NCBI GenBank assembly: GCA_028285345.1
Contig: JANQPT010000043.1
Span: forward strand, 62,001 to 126,000
Source of the DNA: Planctomycetales bacterium
GTDB taxonomy: Bacteria > Planctomycetota > Planctomycetia > Planctomycetales > Planctomycetaceae
Reading direction: 5' to 3'
DNA length: 64,000 bases
This document shows positions 19,360 to 28,725 of the stretch, piece after piece. The position numbers and the translations under genes were made by a program. The notes beneath the pieces were generated by a model, which worked only from the letters and a program-made list of their open reading frames with translations, was not told the origin of the DNA and did no database searches. How positions within the stretch are numbered: position 1 is the stretch's first letter; every line of letters starts with the position of its first letter.

Positions 19360-20361
19360 ATGACCAACACCGAATTGAGTGCGGACGCCGTCGCTGAGTT
19401 CAAAGAGCGGTTTGAGCGGCTGAAAGCGGAAATTGCCAAGCGGGTCGTCGGTTACGGCGACGTCGTCGATGAAGTGCTGACCGCTATGTTCGCCGGCGGG
19501 CACGTGTTGCTGGAAGGCGCGCCGGGGTTGGGCAAAACGCTGATGGTCCGCACGATCAGCGAAGCCACCAAGTTGAGCTTCAGCCGTATTCAGTTCACAC
19601 CCGACCTCATGCCGGCCGACATCACCGGTACGACCGTGTTCTTCGAGGACGAACGAGGCGGGCGCACGTTTCGTTTTCAACCGGGGCCGATTTTTGCGCA
19701 CCTCGTGCTGGCCGACGAAATCAACCGGGCCACGCCAAAGACACAATCGGCGATGCTGGAATCGATGCAAGAGCAAGCGGTCACCGTCGGCGGAGAAGCC
19801 CATCGGCTCCCCGGTCCGTTTTGGGTAATGGCAACGCAGAATCCCATCGAAATGGAAGGCACCTATCCCTTGCCGGAAGCGCAGATTGACCGGTTTTTCT
19901 TCAAAGTCGACGTCAAGCTGCAGGGCGAAGACGAGATGATCGGCATCGTCGATCGCACGACCGGAGACGACGAAGTCGACATCGAACCGGTGCTGACCCA
20001 CGAAGAAATCGACGTTATGCAGCATACCGTCCGGCAAGTGCTGGTGGCGGAATTCGTGCAGCGCTACGCCGCACGTCTGGCACTAGGCACACACCCCGAC
20101 AGTCCGCACGCAACGGATCTCACCAAACAGTTCGTTCGCTTCGGTGCCAGCCCCCGCGGTGTGCAGACATTGATTTTGGCCGGCAAGGTCCGCGCCCTGC
20201 TCGCCGGCCGCTACAACGTCTCGTGCCAGGACATCCGTGATGTGGCCGGCCCCGCGCTGCGACACCGCGTGATCTGCAATTTCGAAGGAGAAGCGGAAGG
20301 CATCAGCACGGATGCGGTGATCCACAAACTGCTGGAAGATTTGAGTGAACCGGCGGCTTGA
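19360..20361 (+). CDS. MoxR-family AAA+ ATPase
   Basis: A 333-residue protein with Walker A GAPGLGKT (53-60), Walker B LVLADEIN (115-122), the MoxR signature LESMQEQAVTVGG, sensor-1 ATQNPIEMEGTYPLPEAQ, and the family C-terminal lid including FGASPRGVQTL. MoxR ATPases work as chaperones with vWA proteins in metal insertion or in activating protein complexes. It is followed by DUF58 and two vWA membrane proteins, the classic MoxR-DUF58-BatA order. The start is an ATG 48 bp after the upstream stop. Confidence 0.96.
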   Translation: MTNTELSADAVAEFKERFERLKAEIAKRVVGYGDVVDEVLTAMFAGGHVLLEGAPGLGKTLMVRTISEATKLSFSRIQFTPDLMPADITGTTVFFEDERGGRTFRFQPGPIFAHLVLADEINRATPKTQSAMLESMQEQAVTVGGEAHRLPGPFWVMATQNPIEMEGTYPLPEAQIDRFFFKVDVKLQGEDEMIGIVDRTTGDDEVDIEPVLTHEEIDVMQHTVRQVLVAEFVQRYAARLALGTHPDSPHATDLTKQFVRFGASPRGVQTLILAGKVRALLAGRYNVSCQDIRDVAGPALRHRVICNFEGEAEGISTDAVIHKLLEDLSEPAA

Positions 20362-20401
20362 CTGCGTTGAATCAATTTCCATCCCGGTCGATGCCGCTGC
20401 A

Positions 20402-20455
20402 GTTTCAAAGTCAAACTCGCCGCCAAGACCGGGTTGCGTCAGAGGGTTTTGAAAC
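20402..20455. repeat. Palindromic repeat, family A
   Basis: The arms GTTTCAAA and TTTGAAAC enclose a GC-rich centre ending GCGTCAGAGGGTTTTGA. The same ending recurs in five elements of the tRNA array (55848-55930, 56594-56661, 58939-59014, 59344-59414, 59523-59591). This is the only copy I noticed outside that array. Confidence 0.6.
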
Positions 20456-20476
20456 GACTAATTAGGAACGTTCCGC

Positions 20477-21364
20477 ATGGCGCAATTCCAGCATCCGTTT
20501 GACAAAGACTTTCTGAAGAAGCTGGAGTATCTCAACCTCATCGCCAAGCGGCTGATTTTCGGGCGGCAACAGGCGTTGCGGCAGAGCGTCAAAAAGGGCG
20601 CCAGCATCGAGTTCAAGGACTATCGCGAGTATGTGCAAGGCGATGATCCCCGCGCCGTCGACTGGGCGGTTTACGCGCGCCTGGAGGAACTGGTCGTCAA
20701 GATCTTTCGCCAAGAAGAAGAGTTGGATCTCTGGGTGCTGCTCGACCACAGCGGTTCGATGGATTTTGGCGAGCCGAACAAATTCGACCAAGCTCGGCTG
20801 ATCGCTGCGGCGCTGGCCTATATCGGCATGTCCAACATGGATTCCGCGAGCGTGGTGCCGTTTTCCGACGAACTCCGCACGGGTCGAGAGCGATTGCGCG
20901 GGCGCGGGAACGTCTTCGGCTTAATGGATTTCCTGTCCAATCAGCGGCCGCAGGGAAAGACCGATTTGGAACGCTCGATCCGAGCCTTTGTGTCGCGCGT
21001 GCGCCGTCCGAGTTTGGTGGTGATCATCTCCGACTTTTACGGGCTCTCCGGAGCGCTGCGGGCGATTGACCGGCTGCGGTTCTTCAAGCACCAGATTTAT
21101 CTGATTCAGCTCGTCTCTGCTTGGGAAGCCGATCCTCCGATTCGCGGCGAGCTGCGGCTGGTGGAAACCGAAACCGGCGGCACATTCGACCTGACAGTGA
21201 CCGACTCGATGCTGCGTCGCTACCGGCAGGCGTACGACAAGCTGTCGGACGAATTGCGCCGCTACAGCATGGGGCATGCGATCGGCTATTCGTTGGCACG
21301 GACGGACATCCCGTTCGATGAATTCCTGCGGGGAGTGTTGGAGCGCGGGGGGCTGGTCGCATGA
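20477..21364 (+). CDS. DUF58 / vWA domain protein
   Basis: A 295-residue protein with the DUF58 signature around YVQGDDPRAVDWAVYARLEE (residues 52-71) and the vWA MIDAS start DHSGS at 90-94. DUF58 proteins are the usual partners of MoxR ATPases. No membrane segment is visible. The start ATG has an AGGA site at 20464-20467. The stop overlaps the next gene's start by 4 bp (ATGA), indicating translational coupling. Confidence 0.95.
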   Translation: MAQFQHPFDKDFLKKLEYLNLIAKRLIFGRQQALRQSVKKGASIEFKDYREYVQGDDPRAVDWAVYARLEELVVKIFRQEEELDLWVLLDHSGSMDFGEPNKFDQARLIAAALAYIGMSNMDSASVVPFSDELRTGRERLRGRGNVFGLMDFLSNQRPQGKTDLERSIRAFVSRVRRPSLVVIISDFYGLSGALRAIDRLRFFKHQIYLIQLVSAWEADPPIRGELRLVETETGGTFDLTVTDSMLRRYRQAYDKLSDELRRYSMGHAIGYSLARTDIPFDEFLRGVLERGGLVA

Positions 21365-23265
21365 CGTTCCTCGCTCCCTGGGCGCTCTGGTTCTCGCTGA
21401 TCGGGTTGGCGGTCATCGCGCTGTATCTGCTGAAGATCAAACGCCGCCGGCAAGTTGTTCCCGCGTTTGACCTCTGGCTGGAGTTGGTTTACCGCACCCA
21501 GGTCCGATCTCTGCTTCAACGGATGAAGCGGTTTTTGTCGCTCTTATTGTGGCTGGTTATCGTGGCCGCATTGGTGCTTTCAAGCGGAAATCCGCTCATC
21601 ACATGGGGCAAGGTGCAGCCAGAGGCGATTGCGGTCATCGTCGATAACTCAGCCAGCATGCAGACCGTGGAGAAAGACGAGCAAGGTCAGACGCGGTTTG
21701 AACTCGCTGCAAACGCCGTGAAGGACTTAATCGGCCGCCGGCCTGTCAACGATGAATGGATGTTGATCGAAGCGGGCCGCGATCCGCACGTGCTGCAAGG
21801 CCTGACGCGCGACCGCAGGGCAATTGAACGGGCCGTCACGGGGATCACGCCCCGGGTCGGGTCGGGGAATCTTGCGGCCGCCGTCGATTTGGCCCGGCAA
21901 CTCCTGGACGGCAAACCCCGCCGGCGGATCGTGATCGTTTCCGACGGAGCTAGCGGGCAACTCGCTGAGATCTCTCGTGATGATCCCGACATCGTCCATT
22001 GGCCGATCGGATCCGCGCACGAGAATTTGGGCATCACACAGCTAAGCGTCCGGGCGCACCGCCAGCAGTCGGCGCATTATGCCTACCTGAAAATCGTAAA
22101 CGCCGGCGCTGAGGAGGTCGAAACCGATGTTGCGTTTGAAGTCGACGGCAATTTGGTCAAAGTGGAGCCGGTCAAGGTCAGCGCGGGCGGCAGTTGGGAA
22201 AAGACGCTCGTATTTGAGGTTCCCGACGGCGGCGTCCTCCGCGCCTCAATCAGCCGGCCCGACGACTTGGCCGCCGACAACGACGCTTTTGCGGTCTTAG
22301 AGCCGATCGAATCGGTATCGGTAATGCTCGTTGCGCGCCCGGAGGAGGCGTACTTCTTCCAGGAAGCGCTACTGGCGATGGAGTCGCTCGTCGACGGCGA
22401 ATCGAGCCGCACGTACTCGCCCGCGGAATACGAAAAATTGGACTCAAGCAGCCGGTCCGCCGACCTGACGATTTTTAACGGCTACGTGCCGCAACAGTCG
22501 CCCGGGCCGGGGCAGTTTATCTATGTCAACTGCCGCCCGCAGGACCTGCCGGTCAACGAACTGGGCCAACTGGAGAATCCCGCACTCACGATCACCAATA
22601 CTGATCATCCCCTCACGCGATATTTGAATCTTGGAGCGGTTCATCTGGCCCGCGCCGCGCATTGGGAATTGATTGAAGCCGCAACAGTGCTGGCCGAGTC
22701 AGCGGACGAGGCGCCGTTGATCTTCTTATCGCGCAGTCCCGATGCTGCGCGGCTCTGCCTGGCCTTTGATGTCTTGGAAAGCGATCTGCCGTTTCGCAAC
22801 GCGTTTCCCATACTGCTGCGAAACGCGGTTTCATTTTTGGTTGCGGACCGCACCAATTGGATACGGCCGCAATACCACGTCGACGACGTCATTCGGCCTG
22901 CGCGGCCGCTTCCCGAGGACATTTCCCAAGTCACGGTCGCGCGATACGCGAACGAATCTGCCGACAAAGTCTCCGAGTCCGACGATACTGTCGAAATCCA
23001 AGAACAGACGTTTGCCTATCGAGAGACCGGGAAACCGGGCCCGCTTCGTTTTTCGCTCGGCGAGGACGTCGCCTATACCACGATCAACTTAACTGACGAA
23101 ACCGAATCGCAAATCAAGCCTGTTGCCGGCGGGACCGATCCCGGCGAGCAACTGGCATTAACGCAACGCATGGCCGGCGTGGTGCCCTGGCTGGCGCTGG
23201 CCATGCTGGCGACTGCATTGGTGTCGCTGGAGTGGCTCACGTATCATTTTCGGTGGACGGAGTAG
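21361..23265 (+). CDS. BatA-type vWA membrane protein
   Basis: A 634-residue protein. The N-terminal FLAPWALWFSLIGLAVIALY (2-21) and a second TM (about 58-75) are the BatA N-terminal domain. A vWA domain with MIDAS motif DNSAS (95-99) follows, then a beta-rich region typical of CARDB/BatA-like middle domains and a C-terminal TM (about 605-625). It should display the vWA domain in the periplasm as part of the MoxR complex. The start overlaps the DUF58 stop by 4 bp. Confidence 0.9.
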   Translation: MTFLAPWALWFSLIGLAVIALYLLKIKRRRQVVPAFDLWLELVYRTQVRSLLQRMKRFLSLLLWLVIVAALVLSSGNPLITWGKVQPEAIAVIVDNSASMQTVEKDEQGQTRFELAANAVKDLIGRRPVNDEWMLIEAGRDPHVLQGLTRDRRAIERAVTGITPRVGSGNLAAAVDLARQLLDGKPRRRIVIVSDGASGQLAEISRDDPDIVHWPIGSAHENLGITQLSVRAHRQQSAHYAYLKIVNAGAEEVETDVAFEVDGNLVKVEPVKVSAGGSWEKTLVFEVPDGGVLRASISRPDDLAADNDAFAVLEPIESVSVMLVARPEEAYFFQEALLAMESLVDGESSRTYSPAEYEKLDSSSRSADLTIFNGYVPQQSPGPGQFIYVNCRPQDLPVNELGQLENPALTITNTDHPLTRYLNLGAVHLARAAHWELIEAATVLAESADEAPLIFLSRSPDAARLCLAFDVLESDLPFRNAFPILLRNAVSFLVADRTNWIRPQYHVDDVIRPARPLPEDISQVTVARYANESADKVSESDDTVEIQEQTFAYRETGKPGPLRFSLGEDVAYTTINLTDETESQIKPVAGGTDPGEQLALTQRMAGVVPWLALAMLATALVSLEWLTYHFRWTE

Positions 23266-23335
23266 AAATTGATTGCAAGTCATGACAATCAAACGGGCAA
23301 CATCGCCTGAAGCCCCTTGAGGAGATCATTCAACA

Positions 23336-26017
23336 GTGCGCTTTGATGCTCCCCAGTGGCTCTGGCTGGCCCTGCCTTTGGCGGCCTACTTGCTGTGGCT
23401 CAGCCGCAAGAGTTACGCGCAGCTCTATCCCTGGGCGGCGCGTTCGGCGCTGATTCTCCGCTTGGTCATCGTGGCCTTGCTGCTTGCCGCGCTAGCGCAG
23501 CCGGTGATCTCTCGGCGTACCGGCCGCAATCAATTGGTCTGTCTTCTAGATGTTTCTCAGAGTGTCTCGGCCGAAAACCTCGAAGCGGCGCTGCGCGACA
23601 TCGAAAAACTCGCCGAACAACGGCCGAGCCGGACGGAACTGAGCGTGATCGCCTTCGGCGCCGACGCAAAAGTCGTGCTGAAGAATTCCAGCGGCTCGTC
23701 CGGTTGGCCGGACGAGCTGCGCGAGCAAATCCTCTATCAGAAATCGCTGCCGTCGCTCTATGCCGAGCGGACTCAAGTGATGACGAAAGCCAAGGCGGAT
23801 TCGAAATCGGAGATCGAAAAAATCGATGGCCGCATCATGGGCGTCGAGCAGTTTCGCGATCAGGTCGCCGGTGATCACACCGATATTGAGCGGGCGATGA
23901 GGTTGGGGCTGAATTGTGGCTCGACGACCGATCAACGGACGATCTACCTGTTCACAGACGCCAACTTCAATCGGGGCGAGTGGAGACGAGCCTTGGATCA
24001 GTCGTCAGCCGCGGGCGCCACGCTGCACCCGGTCCGGTTCGACAAGGCGCTGCCGCCGGAAGTCGCCGCGACGGAAGTGGTGCTGCCTGAGAAGGTACGA
24101 ATCAACCAGGGGTTTACCGCTGAGATTCACGTCGTCAGCAATCACGAGACGACGGGTCGGCTAGCACTCTTCAAAGACGGCTACCAATTTCAAGAACAAG
24201 ACGTGTCGCTCCGGCAGGGCCGAAATCTCTTCCATTTTGGTGGACTCTATTTTCGGGACAAAGGTTTCCACACCGTGGAAGCAACCGTACGGGCGAAAGA
24301 CGATACGCAGCCGGCGAACAACACGGCCCGTTCGCTGGTCGTCGTGCCCGGAGAGGCGCGCGTGTTATACGTCGACAAGGACGAAGACCAAATTCCATAC
24401 TTGAAGAGTGCGCTGGAACTGGAAGGGATTCGGGTCGATGCCCGGCCGGGAGGCGGCGTACCGAATGAACTGTCGGAATTGCTCAGCTACGACGCGCTGA
24501 TCCTCTCCAACGTGCCGGCCGACCGTCTCTCAATGCAGCAAATGCGGATGATCCAAACCTATGTGGAAGAATTCGGCGGCGGGTTTGTGATGTTGGGGGG
24601 CGAAGAGAGTTTTGGTCCGGGCGGATTCTACGATACGCCGATCGAGGAAGTCCTTCCTGTCAGCATGCCGATTCGCAAGGATATGCTGCGTCCCTCGCTG
24701 GCGCTGCTGTTGGTGATCGACAAATCCGGCAGCATGCAGGGCGTGAAGATCCAACTGGCCAAGCGGGCCGCGGTGGCGACCGCCGAAGTGATCAATCCCC
24801 GCGATCAAATCGGCGTGATCGGTTTTGACGGTGCGTCAAAAGTTGTGCTGGAACTGACTCCGGCGGCCGATAGGGCAACGGTGATTTCGCACATTTCCAA
24901 TCTGGATGCCGGCGGAGGGACGTTCTTGTATCCCGCGCTGGAAGACGCGCGTGACCGCCTGCAGGGGTCCAATGCCAAGCGCAAGCATGTGATTGTGCTC
25001 TCCGACGGCCAAACTCAAGGCGCCGGCTACGAGGAGTTCGTGGGAGCGCTGGCCGCCGACGGCATTACGGTCTCGGCCGTGGGAATCGGTGAAGGGGCCG
25101 ACATGCGGTTGCTGGAAGCAATCGCCCAGGCAGGCAGCGGGCGAGCCTATTTCACGAATGATTTCTACAGCATTCCGCAAATCTTCACGCGCGAGGCGCT
25201 GCGGGCCTCCAAGAACATGCTCGTGGAGCGGCTGTTTCAGCCGATGGCAATTGGCGACGACGTCTCACTCCGCGAAATCGACGTCGACGAACTCCCGCTG
25301 TTGAGCGGCTATGTCGCCACCACTCCCAAGTCAAAAGCACAGACCTTGCTCGTTTCCGATTCCGGCGATCCGCTGCTCGCCAAGTGGCGGTATGGTTTGG
25401 GGCGGACGGTCGCCTTCACTTCCGAAACGAAACCGCGCTGGGCGGAGGATTGGATCGAATGGCCCGACTTCGCCAAGTTTTGGAGCCAGCTGATTCGCAG
25501 CGTGACGGGAGAGAACCTGGCCCAGACGGTGTCCGTCGAATGCGCCCACGAGGTTGATGACGACGGCGTTTTGCTGACGGCCGATATTCGCGACGCGGCT
25601 GATACGTTTTTGACCGACGTCGACCTTAAGCTGGTTGCCGTCGATGTCAATGCCCGCTCACGCGAGTTGCCGGTGACCCAAGTCGGCCCGGGGCTGTTTC
25701 AGTCGCGCGTCCCCCAAATCGCCTATGGCCGCGACGCGCAGTTTTCCTGGCAGGTTCAGCCCGAGGGCAAGCCGGTTCAGACGGCGACTTATGGTTACGT
25801 CTACTCGTTTTCGCCCGAATTCCGCACGATGGGGGTCGACGACGAAGTGCTGCAGGCGATGCAATCCGCGGGTGCCTCGCCACCCGTCAGTGTCGGGCAA
25901 GCAGAACTCCAGTTCGGCCAAGAGTACGGATTGGCACAACTCCATCTCTGGCCGTACCTGCTCATTGCAGCATTGATCCTCATTCCCATCGACATCTTGT
26001 GTCGCCGAATGGGATGA
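23336..26017 (+). CDS. Large double-vWA membrane protein with GATase1-like domain
   Basis: An 893-residue protein starting at GTG with GGAG at 23320. There are two N-terminal TM segments (7-22, 37-55), a first degenerate vWA (LDVSQS at 71-76), a beta-rich segment, and a glutamine-amidotransferase-like fold (from RVLYVDKDEDQIPYLKSALE to VEEFGGGFVMLGGEESFGPG). A second vWA with intact MIDAS DKSGS (462-466) follows, then a C-terminal TM. This architecture is common in planctomycete and Bacteroidetes MoxR operons. The amidotransferase-like domain lacks an obvious catalytic Cys nucleophile elbow, so it is likely structural. It is the last gene of the operon starting at 6471 or 17680. Confidence 0.9.
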   Translation: MRFDAPQWLWLALPLAAYLLWLSRKSYAQLYPWAARSALILRLVIVALLLAALAQPVISRRTGRNQLVCLLDVSQSVSAENLEAALRDIEKLAEQRPSRTELSVIAFGADAKVVLKNSSGSSGWPDELREQILYQKSLPSLYAERTQVMTKAKADSKSEIEKIDGRIMGVEQFRDQVAGDHTDIERAMRLGLNCGSTTDQRTIYLFTDANFNRGEWRRALDQSSAAGATLHPVRFDKALPPEVAATEVVLPEKVRINQGFTAEIHVVSNHETTGRLALFKDGYQFQEQDVSLRQGRNLFHFGGLYFRDKGFHTVEATVRAKDDTQPANNTARSLVVVPGEARVLYVDKDEDQIPYLKSALELEGIRVDARPGGGVPNELSELLSYDALILSNVPADRLSMQQMRMIQTYVEEFGGGFVMLGGEESFGPGGFYDTPIEEVLPVSMPIRKDMLRPSLALLLVIDKSGSMQGVKIQLAKRAAVATAEVINPRDQIGVIGFDGASKVVLELTPAADRATVISHISNLDAGGGTFLYPALEDARDRLQGSNAKRKHVIVLSDGQTQGAGYEEFVGALAADGITVSAVGIGEGADMRLLEAIAQAGSGRAYFTNDFYSIPQIFTREALRASKNMLVERLFQPMAIGDDVSLREIDVDELPLLSGYVATTPKSKAQTLLVSDSGDPLLAKWRYGLGRTVAFTSETKPRWAEDWIEWPDFAKFWSQLIRSVTGENLAQTVSVECAHEVDDDGVLLTADIRDAADTFLTDVDLKLVAVDVNARSRELPVTQVGPGLFQSRVPQIAYGRDAQFSWQVQPEGKPVQTATYGYVYSFSPEFRTMGVDDEVLQAMQSAGASPPVSVGQAELQFGQEYGLAQLHLWPYLLIAALILIPIDILCRRMG

Positions 26018-26106
26018 GCGGCCATGGAAAGGCCGACCCTCCCCGACGCGGATTCTCTCGATTATGATGGAGACCGCCAAATCACGTCTTGTTTTGTGGA
26101 GTTGAG

Positions 26107-27111
26107 ATGCAGCGGAGAGCAACAGGAGCAATCGCCCGGTCGTGGCGGATCTGGATTTCATGCGCCCTAACCGTCTCGACGATGGGAGTGATTCTCTGGG
26201 CGCAGGGGCCGCCGATGCGACGGCATCGAGCGGTTGCCACGCGTCCCCTACAACTGGAACCGGCCCGAGAGGATCCACCCGCCAAGAGCCGACATGCATT
26301 CAACATCGACCAAGGGAAGCGGCACATTTCAGCCAACGGAATTCCGGAACACAAAGTCGGGCAGTTCCCCAACCGGGGGAACCCGCACGCGATTCGCGCG
26401 CAGCGGTACGATTTCCGCGTTCCTGCCGAGCCCGAACCGGCCAAGCAGATCACGTCAATCAATTCCGCCGGTCGCCGTGGGCCGCCGAATCTCCCGTTCG
26501 GTATCGCGCTCAACGGCGTGTTGCTCGATCCCGGCACCGCGGAATTCTACAACGGTGACCGGCGCCTCGGTTGGAACTACGAAGCGCTCGGCGGGGCGGT
26601 TCCTTTGGGAATCGACGAAAACCATGCTCACGTTCAACCCAACGGCGGCTATCACTATCACGGCCTGCCATCAATGTTGCTTCAGCAACTGGGGCACGCG
26701 GCGGAAAAGCATTCGCCGCAAATCGGCTGGGCGGCTGATGGATTTCCCATCTACGCACTATATGGATTCAAAGATCCCGAAGATCTCGAGTCCGAAATCG
26801 TCGAATTGCGGTCAAGTTTTCGACTGAAGAAAGGGAATCGCCCGCGCGGACGCCGCGGACCGGGCGGGAAGTACGACGGCACTTTCGTACAGGATTACGA
26901 ATACGTCGCGGACACCGGCGACCTCGACGAGTGCAACGGGCGCTTCTGCAAGACGCCCGAGTTTCCCGATGGGACGTACGCGTACTTCTTGACGACTGAC
27001 TGGCCGGTGATTCCGCGCGCCTTCCGCGGAACGCCCGCAAACTTCCGCGGCCCGCCCGCCAATCGTCGCCGACCGCCCCCGAACCGTCGTGGGCCGCGCC
27101 GACGTCGATGA
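26107..27111 (+). CDS. YHYH-domain exported protein
   Basis: A protein of about 334 residues. The start is placed at the ATG 26107 because GGAG lies at 26097-26100; an in-frame TTG at 26089 has no such site. The N-terminus holds a hydrophobic signal (SCALTVSTMGVILWAQG). The central HVQPNGGYHYHGLP is the YHYH signature, with AADGFPIYALYGF downstream. YHYH proteins are exported and of unknown function. The C-terminal tail is a low-complexity Arg/Pro/Asn repeat (FRGTPANFRGPPANRRRPPP), unusual for the family and strongly basic. Confidence 0.86.
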   Translation: MQRRATGAIARSWRIWISCALTVSTMGVILWAQGPPMRRHRAVATRPLQLEPAREDPPAKSRHAFNIDQGKRHISANGIPEHKVGQFPNRGNPHAIRAQRYDFRVPAEPEPAKQITSINSAGRRGPPNLPFGIALNGVLLDPGTAEFYNGDRRLGWNYEALGGAVPLGIDENHAHVQPNGGYHYHGLPSMLLQQLGHAAEKHSPQIGWAADGFPIYALYGFKDPEDLESEIVELRSSFRLKKGNRPRGRRGPGGKYDGTFVQDYEYVADTGDLDECNGRFCKTPEFPDGTYAYFLTTDWPVIPRAFRGTPANFRGPPANRRRPPPNRRGPRRRR

Positions 27112-27364
<253 letters not shown>

Positions 27365-28678
27365 ATGTACGATATGCACAAACCGCTCCCAGAGTCCTTT
27401 GGTGCCGGCCAGTCAGCGGCGGGCTCAAATGCCGACCGTGATGACGCTCGTCACGACGACCAAATCTCGCGTCGCCGTCTTCTCGGTTGTGCGGGTCTCG
27501 GCGCAGGCCTGTTCGGTCTGGCGCAGCACGCCGGGCAGGTCGAAGCGGACACACAGTCGCGCGCCGAAGTTCCGCGCCGCGAGTCGATCAAGATTACAAA
27601 ACTGGAAACGTTCGTTCTGAAAAACAGTTGGGTCTTCGTCAAAGTTTCCACGAATGTCGGAATCGTCGGCTGGGGCGAAATGCTCAAAGACCGCAGTACA
27701 ACCTGCGCCGCCGGAGCCAAGCAGGTCGAGCCCTATCTGCTGGGAAAAGACCCTCGCCGCGTCGTGCATCACTGGCAGGCAATTTACCGCCACGCGTTTT
27801 ATCGCGGCGGACCGGTGCTGACGTCCGTCGTCAGCGGAATTGACCAAGCGCTGTGGGACATCAAGGGCAAGGCACTGGGAGTTCCCGTGTACGAGATGCT
27901 GGGAGGTCCCACGCGGAACAAGATTCGCGTATACGGCGGGCAGGGCGATGCTGAAAAAGGGATCGTGAACGCGTTTAAGATCGGGATCCGCGCGGGTGGC
28001 CGCGGCGCTCATCGATACGTCGAGAATCCCGCGTTTGTGGGGGAGGTCACCGAGAATTTCGCGAAGCTCCGCGAATCGCTGGGACCCAAAGTCGACATTG
28101 GCATCGATTTCCACGGCGCAGTTCAGCCGCAAACAGCGCTGCTGCTGATTAAAGCACTGGAACCCTACCAGCCGCTGTTCTATGAAGAGCCGGTCCAGTG
28201 TCAAAACGTCGATGTGTTGGCCGACTTGGCCGGCAAGACACATATCCCCATCGCGACCGGCGAGCGGGTCTTTACCAAGTGGGGCTTCCGCGAGATCCTC
28301 GAAAAGAAGGCGGCCAGCATTCTGCAACCCGATGTTTGCTACGCAGGCGGTATCACGGAACTGCGCTTAATCGCCGGCATGGCCGAGGCGCACTATGTGC
28401 CGCTCGCCCCGCACAATCCGCAGGGGCCGTGCTCCCTCGCGGCGAGTTGCCAGGTGGCGGCCTCGATTCCGAATTTCATGATCCAGGAAGGAGGCGCCCG
28501 ATCGCATGCGGACTTATTGAAGGTGCCGTTCAAACAGCAAAACGGATTCCTGCCGCTGCCGACCGGCCCTGGTCTGGGGATCGAAATTGACGAAGACAAA
28601 CTGCTGGCACAGGTGGGCCCGCCCAGCAAATATCCTGAGACGTACGATTCCGAGGACGGTTCCGTCGTGGACTGGTAG
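27365..28678 (+). CDS. Exported mandelate racemase/galactonate dehydratase family enzyme
   Basis: A 437-residue enolase-superfamily protein. The start is placed at ATG 27365 because AAGGA precedes it. Residues from about 36 onward (SRRRLLGCAGLGAGLFGL) form a twin-arginine signal. The enzyme body has IDFHG (metal Asp plus a catalytic-type His), FYEEPV (metal Glu), ATGERV (metal Glu), LQPDVCYAGGITE and LAPHNPQGP (second His). This set matches D-galactonate dehydratase-like enzymes, which dehydrate sugar acids. Export of such an enzyme is unusual: most characterised members are cytoplasmic. The true substrate is not certain. It is a single gene between convergent and divergent neighbours. Confidence 0.87.
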   Translation: MYDMHKPLPESFGAGQSAAGSNADRDDARHDDQISRRRLLGCAGLGAGLFGLAQHAGQVEADTQSRAEVPRRESIKITKLETFVLKNSWVFVKVSTNVGIVGWGEMLKDRSTTCAAGAKQVEPYLLGKDPRRVVHHWQAIYRHAFYRGGPVLTSVVSGIDQALWDIKGKALGVPVYEMLGGPTRNKIRVYGGQGDAEKGIVNAFKIGIRAGGRGAHRYVENPAFVGEVTENFAKLRESLGPKVDIGIDFHGAVQPQTALLLIKALEPYQPLFYEEPVQCQNVDVLADLAGKTHIPIATGERVFTKWGFREILEKKAASILQPDVCYAGGITELRLIAGMAEAHYVPLAPHNPQGPCSLAASCQVAASIPNFMIQEGGARSHADLLKVPFKQQNGFLPLPTGPGLGIEIDEDKLLAQVGPPSKYPETYDSEDGSVVDW

Positions 28679-28725
28679 CGCCGGCTGGAACTGTCTGACG
28701 GTGTGCCGGACGCCGATTTGCTGAA

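Noticed and set aside
27425..28327. 300-codon minus-strand frame
   Set aside because: It is a shadow of the enolase-superfamily enzyme, which has all its catalytic motifs on the plus strand.
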